Positions 8,081 to 16,887 of a DNA stretch of 64,000 nucleotides are shown in pieces. This stretch comes from RGIG3009 sp045578625 (GTDB lineage: Bacteria > Bacillota > Clostridia > Oscillospirales > Acutalibacteraceae). A program made the translations under genes and the position numbers. Under the pieces are notes generated by a model, which was given only the letters and a program-made list of their open reading frames with translations, was not told the origin of the DNA and did no database searches. Numbering within the stretch: position 1 is the first letter of the stretch; each line of letters opens with the position of its first letter. Location of the stretch: contig JAZNKN010000011.1 in the NCBI GenBank assembly GCA_045578625.1, forward strand, positions 1-64,000, in the 5' to 3' direction.

Positions 8081-10807
8081 TTGGGACTGCTGAAAACGCT
8101 GTTCGGTGATTATAGCACGCGTGAACTCAAGCGCATCAAGCCGCTGTGTGACAAGGTGCTGGCGCTGGAGGAGACCTACCGCGCCATGGACGAGGAAACG
8201 CTGAAGGCGCAGACCGCAAAGCTGCGCGACCGCCTGACTATGGGCGAGACGACCGATGATATTTTGCCCGAGGCGTTTGCCACCTGCCGCGAGGCGTGCG
8301 ACCGCGTGTTAGGGATGCGTCCCTTCCCGGTGCAGATCCTCGGCGGCATCGTGCTGCATCAAGGCCGCATTGCCGAAATGAAGACCGGTGAAGGTAAAAC
8401 GCTAATCGCTACCCTCCCCGCCTACCTCAACGCCCTCACCGGTGAGGGTGTGCATATCGTGACCGTCAACGACTACCTCGCCCGCCGCGACAGCGAATGG
8501 ATGGGTAAGGTATACCGTTACCTCGGTCTGACAGTCGGCCTCATCGTACACGATCTGCCGAATGAGCAGCGCCGCGCGGCCTACGCCGCCGATATCACCT
8601 ACGGCACCAACAACGAACTGGGCTTTGACTACCTGCGCGATAACATGGTGATCTACAAGGAACGCCGCGTGCAGCGTGGTCACGCCTTTGCCATCGTGGA
8701 CGAGGTGGACTCCATCCTCATCGATGAAGCGCGTACCCCCCTCATCATCTCAGGTCAGGGCGACAAGTCCACCGATATGTACGCCCGCGCCGATAGCCTC
8801 GCCCGCACGCTGCGTATCCACAAGGTGCGTGAGATGGATACCAAAGAAGAGCAGGATACCGTGGACGGCGACTACATCGTAGACGAAAAGGCTCGCACCG
8901 CCACCCTCACCCAATCGGGTGTCAAGAAAGCGGAACAGTTCTTCAAGATCGAAAATCTGATGGATCCCGACAATGTGACTCTGCTGCACCACGTCAACCA
9001 AGCTATCAAGGCGCGTGGCGTGATGACCCGCGATGTAGACTACGTCGTCAAGGACGGTCAGGTCGTTATCGTCGATGAATTCACCGGTCGTCTGATGCCC
9101 GGCCGTCGCTACAACGAGGGTCTGCATCAGGCCATCGAAGCCAAGGAAGGCGTCAAGGTGGAGCGCGAGAGCAAGACGCTCGCCACCATCACGTTCCAGA
9201 ACTTCTTCCGTCTGTACAAAAAGCTGTCCGGTATGACCGGTACTGCGATGACCGAGGAAACGGAATTTCAGCAGATCTACCACCTCGACGTGGTGGAGAT
9301 CCCCACCAACAAGCCTCTCGCCCGTTTGGATCATTCCGACGTGGTCTACAAGACCGAGCGCGGCAAGTTCAACGCCGTCATCGACCAGATCGTCAACTGC
9401 TACGAGCGTCAGCAGCCGGTGCTGGTGGGTACCATTTCGATCGAAAAGTCCGAGCAGCTGTCCAAGCTGCTGAAGCTGCGCGGTATCCCGCACGAAGTCC
9501 TCAACGCTAAGCATCACGAGAAGGAAGCGGAGATCGTCGCACAGGCCGGTAAATCCGGTGCCGTCACCATCGCCACCAACATGGCGGGACGTGGTACCGA
9601 TATTAAACTCGGCGGTAACGCCGAATTCCTCGCCAAGGCCGAGATGCGCCGCATGGGCATCCCGGAGGAGCTGATCGCGGAATCCACCGCGTTCGGCGAG
9701 ACCGACAACGAGGAGGTGCTGGCCGCCCGCCGCACCTTCCGTGAACTGGAAGAAAAGCACCGCGAAGCCATCCGCCCCGAGGAAGAAGCGGTCAAGGCCG
9801 CCGGCGGCTTGTATATCATCGGCACCGAACGGCACGAATCCCGCCGTATCGACAATCAGCTGCGCGGCCGTGCCGGCCGTCAGGGCGATCCCGGTGACAC
9901 TCGCTTCTACCTCTCACTGGAGGACGATCTGATGCGGCTGTTTGGTGGCGAGCGCATCTATTCGATGATGGAGATGCTCGGCGTAGACGAGACGATGCCC
10001 ATCGAAAATCGGATGCTCACCAATGCCATCGAATCGGCGCAGCGCCGCGTGGAAGAGCGCAACTTCGGCATTCGCCGCAACGTGCTGCAGTATGACGACG
10101 TCATGAACCGCCAGCGCGAGCTGATCTACGATCAGCGCAACAAGGTGCTGGACGGCGAAAATATCCGCGAATCCATCTGGGGCATGATCCACGAATCCAT
10201 CGAATCGACGGTGGGTCAGTATACCAACGACGAGGATCATACCGCATGGAACCTCGACGGTCTGCGCGCCTACTACAACGGTTGGTTAGCAGATGAGACG
10301 ATGTTCCGCTACACCGCGCAGGAGCTGGAGGATATGGAAAGCGCTGATCTGGTGGACGCCCTCGTTAAGCGCGCCGAGGCGGTGTATAGTGCCAAGGAAG
10401 CCGAATACGGCGAGCTGATGCGTGAACTGGAGCGCGTGGTGCTGCTGAAGACCGTAGACCGCTACTGGATGGAGCATATCGACATCATGGACGAGTTCCG
10501 CAAAGGTATTGGCCTGCGTGCCTACGGCAACCAGGATCCCGTCGTTTTGTACCGCAAGGAAGGCTTCGATATGTTTGACGGCATGATCGCCGCCATCCGT
10601 GAGGACACCGCCCGCCTGATGCTGACCGCGCGTCTGCGCACCAAGGAGGAGCCCAAGCGTGAGGAGGTCGTAAGGCCGACCGCCACCTCCGGTGACGGCA
10701 CCGACACAAAACGCACCGTCCGCAAAACACAAGCGGACAAGGTCGGCCGCAACGATCCCTGCCCCTGCGGCAGCGGTAAGAAGTACAAACAGTGCTGCGG
10801 ACGATAA
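8081..10807 (+). CDS. secA: Preprotein translocase ATPase SecA
   Basis: SecA drives secretory proteins through SecYEG using ATP. The 908-residue protein has Walker A in MKTGEGKTLIATLPAYLNAL, the DEVD box in IVDEVDSILIDEARTPL, the preprotein cross-linking domain, the second nucleotide-binding fold with TNMAGRGTDIKLGGNAEF and GRAGRQGDPGDTRF, and a C-terminal SEC-C zinc motif (NDPCPCGSGKKYKQCC). The preferred start is the TTG at 8081, six bases after GAGGTG, giving the canonical N-terminus MGLLKTLFGDYS; an in-frame GTG nine bases upstream overlaps the ribosome site. The gene is monocistronic between a promoter and a perfect palindrome terminator. Confidence 0.98.
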   Translation: MGLLKTLFGDYSTRELKRIKPLCDKVLALEETYRAMDEETLKAQTAKLRDRLTMGETTDDILPEAFATCREACDRVLGMRPFPVQILGGIVLHQGRIAEMKTGEGKTLIATLPAYLNALTGEGVHIVTVNDYLARRDSEWMGKVYRYLGLTVGLIVHDLPNEQRRAAYAADITYGTNNELGFDYLRDNMVIYKERRVQRGHAFAIVDEVDSILIDEARTPLIISGQGDKSTDMYARADSLARTLRIHKVREMDTKEEQDTVDGDYIVDEKARTATLTQSGVKKAEQFFKIENLMDPDNVTLLHHVNQAIKARGVMTRDVDYVVKDGQVVIVDEFTGRLMPGRRYNEGLHQAIEAKEGVKVERESKTLATITFQNFFRLYKKLSGMTGTAMTEETEFQQIYHLDVVEIPTNKPLARLDHSDVVYKTERGKFNAVIDQIVNCYERQQPVLVGTISIEKSEQLSKLLKLRGIPHEVLNAKHHEKEAEIVAQAGKSGAVTIATNMAGRGTDIKLGGNAEFLAKAEMRRMGIPEELIAESTAFGETDNEEVLAARRTFRELEEKHREAIRPEEEAVKAAGGLYIIGTERHESRRIDNQLRGRAGRQGDPGDTRFYLSLEDDLMRLFGGERIYSMMEMLGVDETMPIENRMLTNAIESAQRRVEERNFGIRRNVLQYDDVMNRQRELIYDQRNKVLDGENIRESIWGMIHESIESTVGQYTNDEDHTAWNLDGLRAYYNGWLADETMFRYTAQELEDMESADLVDALVKRAEAVYSAKEAEYGELMRELERVVLLKTVDRYWMEHIDIMDEFRKGIGLRAYGNQDPVVLYRKEGFDMFDGMIAAIREDTARLMLTARLRTKEEPKREEVVRPTATSGDGTDTKRTVRKTQADKVGRNDPCPCGSGKKYKQCCGR

Positions 10808-10820
10808 ACAGCGTATAAAA

Positions 10821-10850
10821 GCCACCCCGACGAAATTTCGTCGGGGTGGC
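10821..10850. terminator. Terminator after secA
   Basis: A 30-base perfect palindrome (GCCACCCCGACGAAA and its complement), preceded by AAAA and followed by a T-rich stretch. Confidence 0.85.
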
Positions 10851-10999
10851 TTGCTTGTTGTATGAGATGCACTTCCCCAACGCCGTTATCGTCAGCTCTG
10901 TTGTTCCGCACCCTATCCTGCCTTTCTCGGGCGTTTTGCCGCCCAAATACCACAATCACTGTCAACATAAGCACTGCCCCCGCCGTTTTTGACAATATC

Positions 11000-11028
11000 T
11001 TGCAAAACGCGACAGAGCGTGGTATACT
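11000..11028 (+). promoter_or_regulatory. Promoter of the TIR receptor-like gene
   Basis: TTGCAA (11000-11005), 17-bp spacer, TATACT (11023-11028), 39 bases before the ATG. Confidence 0.6.
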
Positions 11029-11067
11029 GAAAAACAATGATGACCGGAAACCGAGAGGGATCGTGTT

Positions 11068-14000
11068 ATGTCTGTGTTGAAATGTAAAATTTGCGGCGGA
11101 ACACTGGAACTGACGGGCGATGCGTCGGTCTGCGTGTGCCAGTATTGCGGCACCAAGCAGACCCTACCCAAGCCGTCGGATGAGCATGTCTCGACCTTGT
11201 ACGAGCGCGCCGACCACTTTCGCCGCAACAACGATTTTGATAAAGCTATCCAGATCTACGAGCAGATCCTGAACGAAAACGCCACGGATGCCGAGGCGTA
11301 TTGGTTACTGGTGTTGTGCCGTTACGGCGTGGAATACGTGGAGGATCCGAAGAGCAGCAAGCGTATTGCCACCGTCAACCGTATGCAGTACACATCGGTA
11401 CTGTCGGACGAGGACTATAAGGCGGCGATCCGCTACGCCGATCTCGAACAAAAAACGATCTATGAGGCGGAAGCACACGAGATCGATACCATCCAAAAAG
11501 GTATCCTCGCTATTTCGCAAAAGGAGAAGCCGTTTGACGTCTTTATCTGCTACAAAGAGACGGATAACAACGGTCGTCGCACGCAGGATAGCGTGCTGGC
11601 AAACGAGCTGTATCATCAGCTTACCAACGAGGGCTTTAAGGTGTTTTTCTCGCGCATCACGCTGGAGGATAAACTGGGATCGGCCTACGAGCCATACATC
11701 TTTGCCGCGCTGAACTCGGCGAAGGTGATGGTGGTGCTCGGCACGAAGCCGGAGTATTTCAATGCGGTGTGGGTGCGCAACGAGTGGTCGCGCTTCCTCG
11801 CGCTGATCAAGAACGGCGCAAACAAAGTGCTCATCCCTGCCTACCGCGATATGGATCCGTACGACCTGCCCGAGGAGTTTTCGCACCTGCAGGCGCAGGA
11901 TATGTCGAAACTCGGGTTTATGCAAGACCTCATCCGCGGTATTGAAAAACTGGCAGGTGTGGAAAAACCGAGCCGCGCCGCGGCTGTGGCGGTGCCTGCA
12001 CCGTCGGCATCGGGCGTTGATCCGCTGCTGCGCCGTATGTCGCTGTTCTTGGAGGACGGCGATTGGGCGAGCGCCGACGAATACTGCGAAAAGGTGCTGG
12101 ATCAAAACCCCGAGTGCGGTGAAGCGTATCTCGGTAAACTGATGGTGAAGCTGAAAGTCCGCCGCCGTGAGCAGCTGGCAGAGCAGGCACAGCCATTTGA
12201 CGACCATCCCGATTACCAAAAGGCGGTGCGTTTCGGCGACGCGGCTCTGCGTGAGGAACTGGAGACAGCGATCCACACCATTCAAAACAAGGCGGAGCGC
12301 GACCGCTTGCTCGCCGCGTACCGCAAGGCGGAGGCGCAGTACGCCGCCGCGCGGACCCGCGAGGACTTTTTGGCGGCCGCCGTGGCGTTTGAGGCGCTGA
12401 ACGGCTTTGAGGATGCCGCGACACGTGCGTCGACATGCCGCGAACAGGCGGATGCCGTGTACTACGGCGGTCTGTACACGGCGGCCGCGGCGCTGATGCA
12501 AAACGCCAAGACCGCGGAGGACTACACCAAGGCTGCAGCGGCGTTTGAAGCGATCGGCGATTACCGTGATGCTGCGGCACTGCAGACGGAGTGTGCCGAC
12601 AAGGCCGCGTTCACCGAGAAAGAGGCGGCGTACACCGCCGCGGTGGCGCTGATGGCAGGCGGCAAGATCAAGAATTACAAAAAAGCAATGGCGGTGTTCG
12701 AAACGATCCGCGGATTCAAGGATGCGGATATCAAGATCGACGATTGCGAGCGCCGCATTCTGGAGATCCAGGCAGCGGCAAGCGTGTCGCTGGCCGCCAA
12801 GGAGAAGCGCGCCGCCGCGCGTAAGGAAAATCTGAAGCAAAAGCTGCCGCTGATCAAAAAGGTGGCGCTGGTGGTCGTGCCGGTGCTGATCCTCGGCATT
12901 CTGGCTGCGATGATCCTGCCGACCATCGATTTTTCGCAGCTTGCGAAAACCGATCCCACCACCACGACGGCGGCGGGCGGTAAACCGACCACCACACTCG
13001 GTGCCGCATCCCCCACCTCGACGACCCAACCGACCACGCAGACGACCGCCGTGGCGACCGAATCCACCACCGCGGGTGTGACCGAATCGACCTCGCCGGC
13101 GAGCAAGCCATCGGGCAAACCCACCACGCGTCCCACGGTAAAGCCGACGGCACCGGTGGACGAGCCTAGCGAGCCACCTTCACAGGATGGCGTGTGGCAC
13201 GCGGAAGAGTGCCCTTTTGCAGGTGGAAAGCATGCCGATATTTTTGCCAAGGAAAAGGGAACCCTCTTTCTCAGCTGTCATGGTGTCGGCTACCCCGACG
13301 GCACCACCAGCTATGAGACGGTGTCTCATGGGTGGTACGATGGGAAAATGTATTATCGCTACGAATACGATAGCAATGCCCATCTGATAGGTTACAGCGA
13401 AATTCTTTATACCTCCGAAGATCACGACGTTCAGGTGTCATATACCGGCATCGAATATGATACCAACGGAAAAATGCGTTATAAGTGGGAAAACTTTACC
13501 AAGGATGGGTATGAGTATTCCTGTACGTACCGCTATGACAACGGACGGCTTTTCGACAAGCAAGAAGGAAAAACGGATGCTAAGGGAACCGTGACGAATA
13601 CGGATTGGTATTATAACACCGCAGGAACCGTTGTTGACAAGCGAGTGGAAGTAACCAATGCCAACGGCGACGTCACCCGACGCCAAGAATTCAAATACGA
13701 TGCGGCTGGCAAGTTGGTATATCAGGTGGAACACGAGTTCCTGACTTCCCAGACGATCACCGTCACGATATACAATGCCAAAAAATCCGTCATTTGTAAA
13801 ATGTATGGCGAGGGCGGCGAACACTCGGTGACAAGCACATGCAATGCCAATGGAGAGTACTACAATACTTATGAGGGCGAATGTGTTTACGAAGAGAAAA
13901 ACGCTGCGGGTAATCCTGTTTTCCAGGCTTGGGTTGGCATGGCAGGTCCCGGTATGAGTCCTTGGGTGATATATTATCAGTATGATTCCAAAGGTAATCT

Positions 14001-14115
14001 CATCTCTCGCCAAGAGACGTGGTATTCACGCAGTTCCGTGGGCGATTTCCGCCGAGTAACCTACGATGCTGACGGTACGGCTATTGACACAAGTTTCTGG
14101 TACCGCAGTTATTAA
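11068..14115 (+). CDS. TIR-domain transmembrane protein with zinc ribbon, helical repeats and YD-like ectodomain
   Basis: A 1015-residue mosaic. Residues 5-28 form a zinc ribbon (C6xxC9...C24xxC27). Residues about 45-150 are TPR-like. Residues about 155-262 are a TIR domain: KPFDVFICYKETD, VFFSRITLEDKLGSAYEPYI, MVVLGTKPEYFNAVWVRNEW. Glu208 sits where NAD-cleaving TIRs carry their catalytic Glu (alignment by eye). About 300 residues of repeating helical units follow (AAxAFEALNGFEDAAT..., AAAAFEAIGDYRDAAAL..., AMAVFETIRGFKDADI...), then one membrane helix near 597-615 (VALVVVPVLILGILAAMIL). A Thr/Pro linker (about 629-706) leads to an extracellular domain of about 300 residues with YEYDSNAHL, EYDTNGKM and FKYDAAGKL units. 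There is no signal peptide, so the N-terminus should be cytoplasmic. Base usage becomes more AT-rich after about 13200, suggesting the ectodomain was grafted on. It has its own promoter and terminator. The function is not established. Confidence 0.85.
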   Translation: MSVLKCKICGGTLELTGDASVCVCQYCGTKQTLPKPSDEHVSTLYERADHFRRNNDFDKAIQIYEQILNENATDAEAYWLLVLCRYGVEYVEDPKSSKRIATVNRMQYTSVLSDEDYKAAIRYADLEQKTIYEAEAHEIDTIQKGILAISQKEKPFDVFICYKETDNNGRRTQDSVLANELYHQLTNEGFKVFFSRITLEDKLGSAYEPYIFAALNSAKVMVVLGTKPEYFNAVWVRNEWSRFLALIKNGANKVLIPAYRDMDPYDLPEEFSHLQAQDMSKLGFMQDLIRGIEKLAGVEKPSRAAAVAVPAPSASGVDPLLRRMSLFLEDGDWASADEYCEKVLDQNPECGEAYLGKLMVKLKVRRREQLAEQAQPFDDHPDYQKAVRFGDAALREELETAIHTIQNKAERDRLLAAYRKAEAQYAAARTREDFLAAAVAFEALNGFEDAATRASTCREQADAVYYGGLYTAAAALMQNAKTAEDYTKAAAAFEAIGDYRDAAALQTECADKAAFTEKEAAYTAAVALMAGGKIKNYKKAMAVFETIRGFKDADIKIDDCERRILEIQAAASVSLAAKEKRAAARKENLKQKLPLIKKVALVVVPVLILGILAAMILPTIDFSQLAKTDPTTTTAAGGKPTTTLGAASPTSTTQPTTQTTAVATESTTAGVTESTSPASKPSGKPTTRPTVKPTAPVDEPSEPPSQDGVWHAEECPFAGGKHADIFAKEKGTLFLSCHGVGYPDGTTSYETVSHGWYDGKMYYRYEYDSNAHLIGYSEILYTSEDHDVQVSYTGIEYDTNGKMRYKWENFTKDGYEYSCTYRYDNGRLFDKQEGKTDAKGTVTNTDWYYNTAGTVVDKRVEVTNANGDVTRRQEFKYDAAGKLVYQVEHEFLTSQTITVTIYNAKKSVICKMYGEGGEHSVTSTCNANGEYYNTYEGECVYEEKNAAGNPVFQAWVGMAGPGMSPWVIYYQYDSKGNLISRQETWYSRSSVGDFRRVTYDADGTAIDTSFWYRSY

Positions 14116-14134
14116 ATATCACTATCGGATATCA

Positions 14135-14176
14135 CCCCCTGTCGTAGTGCTTAAAGCTACGGCAGGGGGCTTGCTT
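14135..14176 (+). terminator. Terminator of the TIR receptor-like gene
   Basis: Imperfect arms CCCCCTGtCGTAG/CTACGgCAGGGGG with an 8-9 base loop, followed by GCTTGCTTTTT. Confidence 0.75.
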
Positions 14177-14239
14177 TTTCGAGGTGCGTTTTTCTGCTGT
14201 CGGGGCGGCAGAAACATTCGACAAATGCGACGGTTGGTA

Positions 14240-14268
14240 TTGAAAATCCCTTGAGGGTATGGTATACT
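14240..14268 (+). promoter_or_regulatory. Promoter of ychF
   Basis: TTGAAA (14240-14245), 17-bp spacer, TATACT (14263-14268). Confidence 0.6.
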
Positions 14269-14330
14269 GAAATCTGTATATCGGTCTGTTTTCCTCTGGA
14301 GGACGGCAAAAGATAAGGAGCTACAATCGT

Positions 14331-15428
14331 ATGAAATTAGGTATCGTGGGACTGCCGAACGTCGGCAAGTCCACCCTGTTTAACGCCATTACTAACGCCG
14401 GTGCGCAAAGTGCCAACTATCCGTTCTGCACCATCGACCCCAACGTGGGCGTCGTGGCGGTGCCGGATGAGCGTCTCGACCGTTTGACAGAGCTTTACAA
14501 TTCGGAAAAGACCACCCCCGCGGTCATCGAATTCGTGGACATTGCCGGTCTGGTCAAGGGCGCCAGCCGCGGCGAGGGACTCGGCAACAAGTTCCTCGCC
14601 AACATTCGCGAGGTGGATGCCATCGTTCACGTCGTGCGTTGCTTTGAGGATGACGACATCATCCACGTCGACGGTTCGGTCGATCCCGCCCGTGATATGG
14701 AGACCATCAATCTGGAACTCATCTTCTCGGATATGGAAGCGGTGGAGCGTCGTCTTGCCCGCACGCAGAAAGCCCTCAAGGGCGACCGTTCGCTGCAGGC
14801 CGAGGTCGATCTGCTGCAGCGCGTATACACGGCATTGGAATCAGGTCTGCCGGCGCGCTCGGTGGATTGCACCCCCGAGGAGGAAGCGATTCTGGACATC
14901 GCTCCCCTGCTGACCCGCAAGCCGGTGATCTACGCCGCCAACCTCAGCGAAGCCGATTTTGCCGGCGGCAGCGCCGACTCGAACCCCCACTACCGCACCG
15001 TTTGTGCCGCTGCTGAGGCGGAACACGCCGAGGTGCTGCCCATCTGCGCGCAGATGGAAGCAGACATCGCGGATATGGAACCGGAGGAGAAGGCCATGTT
15101 CCTCTCCGAATTGGGCCTGACACATTCCGGCCTCGACCGACTCATCCAAAAAAGCTACAGCCTGCTGGGGCTGATCTCCTACCTCACCGCCGGACCGACC
15201 GAAAGCCGCGCTTGGACGATCACCCGCGGTACCAAGGCCCCCGGCGCTGCCGGCAAGATCCACACCGACTTTGAGCGTGGCTTCATCCGCGCCGAGGTCG
15301 TCCCCTATCCCGACCTCATTGCCTGCGGCTCACTTGCCGCCGCGCGGGATAAAGGTCTGGTTCGTTCCGAAGGCAAAGAATACGTCGTCCAGGACGGCGA
15401 CGTGATCCTGTTCCGCTTCAACGTGTAA
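14331..15428 (+). CDS. ychF: Redox-regulated ATPase YchF (Obg family)
   Basis: YchF is a conserved P-loop protein of the Obg-related group that binds ribosomes and hydrolyses ATP rather than GTP. The 365-residue protein begins with MKLGIVGLPNVGKSTLFNAI (G1), has DIAGLVKGASRGEGLGNKFL (G3 region), and carries NLSE near residue 204 instead of the NKxD that specifies guanine, which agrees with ATP specificity in the family. A coiled-coil insertion around SDMEAVERRLARTQ and a C-terminal TGS domain (ending YVVQDGDVILFRFNV) complete the usual architecture. AAGGAG precedes the ATG. A lipoprotein gene follows 12 bases later and is probably co-transcribed. Confidence 0.97.
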   Translation: MKLGIVGLPNVGKSTLFNAITNAGAQSANYPFCTIDPNVGVVAVPDERLDRLTELYNSEKTTPAVIEFVDIAGLVKGASRGEGLGNKFLANIREVDAIVHVVRCFEDDDIIHVDGSVDPARDMETINLELIFSDMEAVERRLARTQKALKGDRSLQAEVDLLQRVYTALESGLPARSVDCTPEEEAILDIAPLLTRKPVIYAANLSEADFAGGSADSNPHYRTVCAAAEAEHAEVLPICAQMEADIADMEPEEKAMFLSELGLTHSGLDRLIQKSYSLLGLISYLTAGPTESRAWTITRGTKAPGAAGKIHTDFERGFIRAEVVPYPDLIACGSLAAARDKGLVRSEGKEYVVQDGDVILFRFNV

Positions 15429-15440
15429 GGAGGTCTATAT

Positions 15441-16244
15441 ATGAAACGTATTCTTTCACTGGTGCTGGTACTGGCGTTGACGCTGACCTTCACCGGCTGT
15501 GCCGACAAGACCCAAACCCCTAAGCCCCCTGCCCATCAGGACGCCGCTCAGGTAGACAACGTGGACTACGGCCCGTTCCGTCCGGTAGGCACCTTTGCGG
15601 TGGAGGAGCAGTTCCGCGATGACGCGTACTGGGCGCAGGAAACGCCCCAGACCGAGCTGTCCGAGACCTTCTACAAGGCGCAGGAAGAGTTCTTCGATCA
15701 TTTCTATGATCTGTGGGGCTTCAAAAACATCTCGCTGAACCGTGCGGATACCGGCCGGTTTTCCGACAAGGAGCTGCTGCACAGTGTCTGCGCCACCCTG
15801 TCCCTTGAGGACGGCAGCACCTCGACCTTCACCAAAGCCGATCTGGTCGCCGCCGGCCAAAAATACTTCAACCAGACCATCGAGGATTTCAGCGGCTGCA
15901 GCGAATGCTCTTATAATTCTGAGACGGAAGCGTACACCTATGCCAATTCCTGCATTCCGTTCCCCGGAAACTATATGATCTTGCGGCAGCTCAAGGTACA
16001 TAAGGATGGCTTGTGCACAGCGATCTTCGACCGTTCTCACGAAAACTACTACGAGGGCGCGCACGACGTAGCGCAGGACAGCAGTTTGATCCGTTCCGAC
16101 CTGCTCGGCGGCTTCTATGACGGTCTCACCCGCATCGACAGCATCGTCGTGACCTTCTATGAATGCAAGAGCGAGGACGGCGAGTATTTCCTGCAGATCC
16201 GCTCCATCAGCGCCTACACCGGCCTCGGCTCCAACACGAGATAA
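15441..16244 (+). CDS. Hypothetical lipoprotein, 267 aa
   Basis: The N-terminus MKRILSLVLVLALTLTFTGCADK is a lipoprotein signal with lipobox FTGC (Cys20). The mature part is globular and rich in aromatic and charged residues (for example FDHFYDLWGFKNISLNRAD and CSECSYNSETEAYTYANSC), with four Cys clustered around residues 150-175 that could form disulfides outside the cell. I do not recognise the family. AAGGAGG lies upstream of the ATG, only 12 bases after ychF, and a strong terminator follows, so it is the second gene of a two-gene unit. Function unknown. Confidence 0.75.
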   Translation: MKRILSLVLVLALTLTFTGCADKTQTPKPPAHQDAAQVDNVDYGPFRPVGTFAVEEQFRDDAYWAQETPQTELSETFYKAQEEFFDHFYDLWGFKNISLNRADTGRFSDKELLHSVCATLSLEDGSTSTFTKADLVAAGQKYFNQTIEDFSGCSECSYNSETEAYTYANSCIPFPGNYMILRQLKVHKDGLCTAIFDRSHENYYEGAHDVAQDSSLIRSDLLGGFYDGLTRIDSIVVTFYECKSEDGEYFLQIRSISAYTGLGSNTR

Positions 16245-16247
16245 CAC

Positions 16248-16281
16248 AAAAGCGTCCCGCAATTGTTGCGGGACGCTTTTT
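16248..16281 (+). terminator. Terminator after the ychF-lipoprotein unit
   Basis: Fifteen-base perfect arms (AAAAGCGTCCCGCAA/TTGCGGGACGCTTTT) around TTG, ending in a T run. Confidence 0.9.
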
Positions 16282-16316
16282 ATCTTGCACATTTCACAGG
16301 GTCGCGCCTTTCTCCA

Positions 16317-16345
16317 TTGCATATTTGGCGCAGGCGTGATATAAT
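16317..16345 (+). promoter_or_regulatory. Promoter of the NAD operon
   Basis: TTGCAT (16317-16322), 17-bp spacer and a consensus TATAAT (16340-16345), 27 bases before the hydrolase ATG. Confidence 0.65.
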
Positions 16346-16371
16346 AACAGCAAACCCAAGGAGGCTTGACT

Positions 16372-16887
16372 ATGAAAAGAACGTTGATCGTCGTGGATAT
16401 GCAGAACGACTTTATCGATATGGCGCTCGGCACTAAGGAAGCGGTCGCCATCGTTCCCCGCGTCAAGGCCAAGATCGGGGAATACATCAAAGGCGGCGAC
16501 GAGGTCATTTACACACGGGACACCCATTCGGAAAACTATCTTGACACACCCGAGGGCAAAAAATTGCCGGTTCCCCACTGCATCCAAGGCACCCGCGGTT
16601 GGGAGATCGCCGACAGTCTGTACGTTGACGGCTGCCGTATCATCGACAAACCGAATTTCGGTTGGCCACACTGGAACGAGGAACAGCTTGAATCGGTGGA
16701 GCTCATCGGTCTGTGTACCGATATCTGTGTGGTCTCCAATGCCCTTATCATTAAGGCTACCTTCCCGAATGCCGACGTCAAGGTCGATCCGGCCTGCTGC
16801 GCCGGTGTCACGCCGGAGACCCACGAGGCCGCACTGAAAACCATGCAAATGTGTCAAATTGATATGGTAGGTGAGAAGCATGTTTAA
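16372..16887 (+). CDS. Cysteine hydrolase, nicotinamidase-like
   Basis: This 171-residue protein is in the isochorismatase/nicotinamidase superfamily. The catalytic triad is visible as Asp9 (VVDMQNDF), Lys93 (DKPNFG) and Cys119 (LCTDICVV). A metal-binding set resembling that of nicotinamidases is also present: Asp50 and His52 in TRDTHSENY and His69 in PVPHCIQGT. That, plus an 8-base overlap with an NAD synthetase gene, makes nicotinamide deamidation to nicotinic acid for NAD salvage the best guess. The ATG at 16372 follows AAGGAGG; an upstream in-frame TTG is less likely. Other amidase substrates within the superfamily cannot be excluded. Confidence 0.85.
   Translation: MKRTLIVVDMQNDFIDMALGTKEAVAIVPRVKAKIGEYIKGGDEVIYTRDTHSENYLDTPEGKKLPVPHCIQGTRGWEIADSLYVDGCRIIDKPNFGWPHWNEEQLESVELIGLCTDICVVSNALIIKATFPNADVKVDPACCAGVTPETHEAALKTMQMCQIDMVGEKHV

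Noticed and set aside
11305..13029. 574-codon open frame opposite the TIR gene
   Set aside because: Antisense shadow of the GC-rich N-terminal part; composition is Arg/His/Leu-biased and matches no family.
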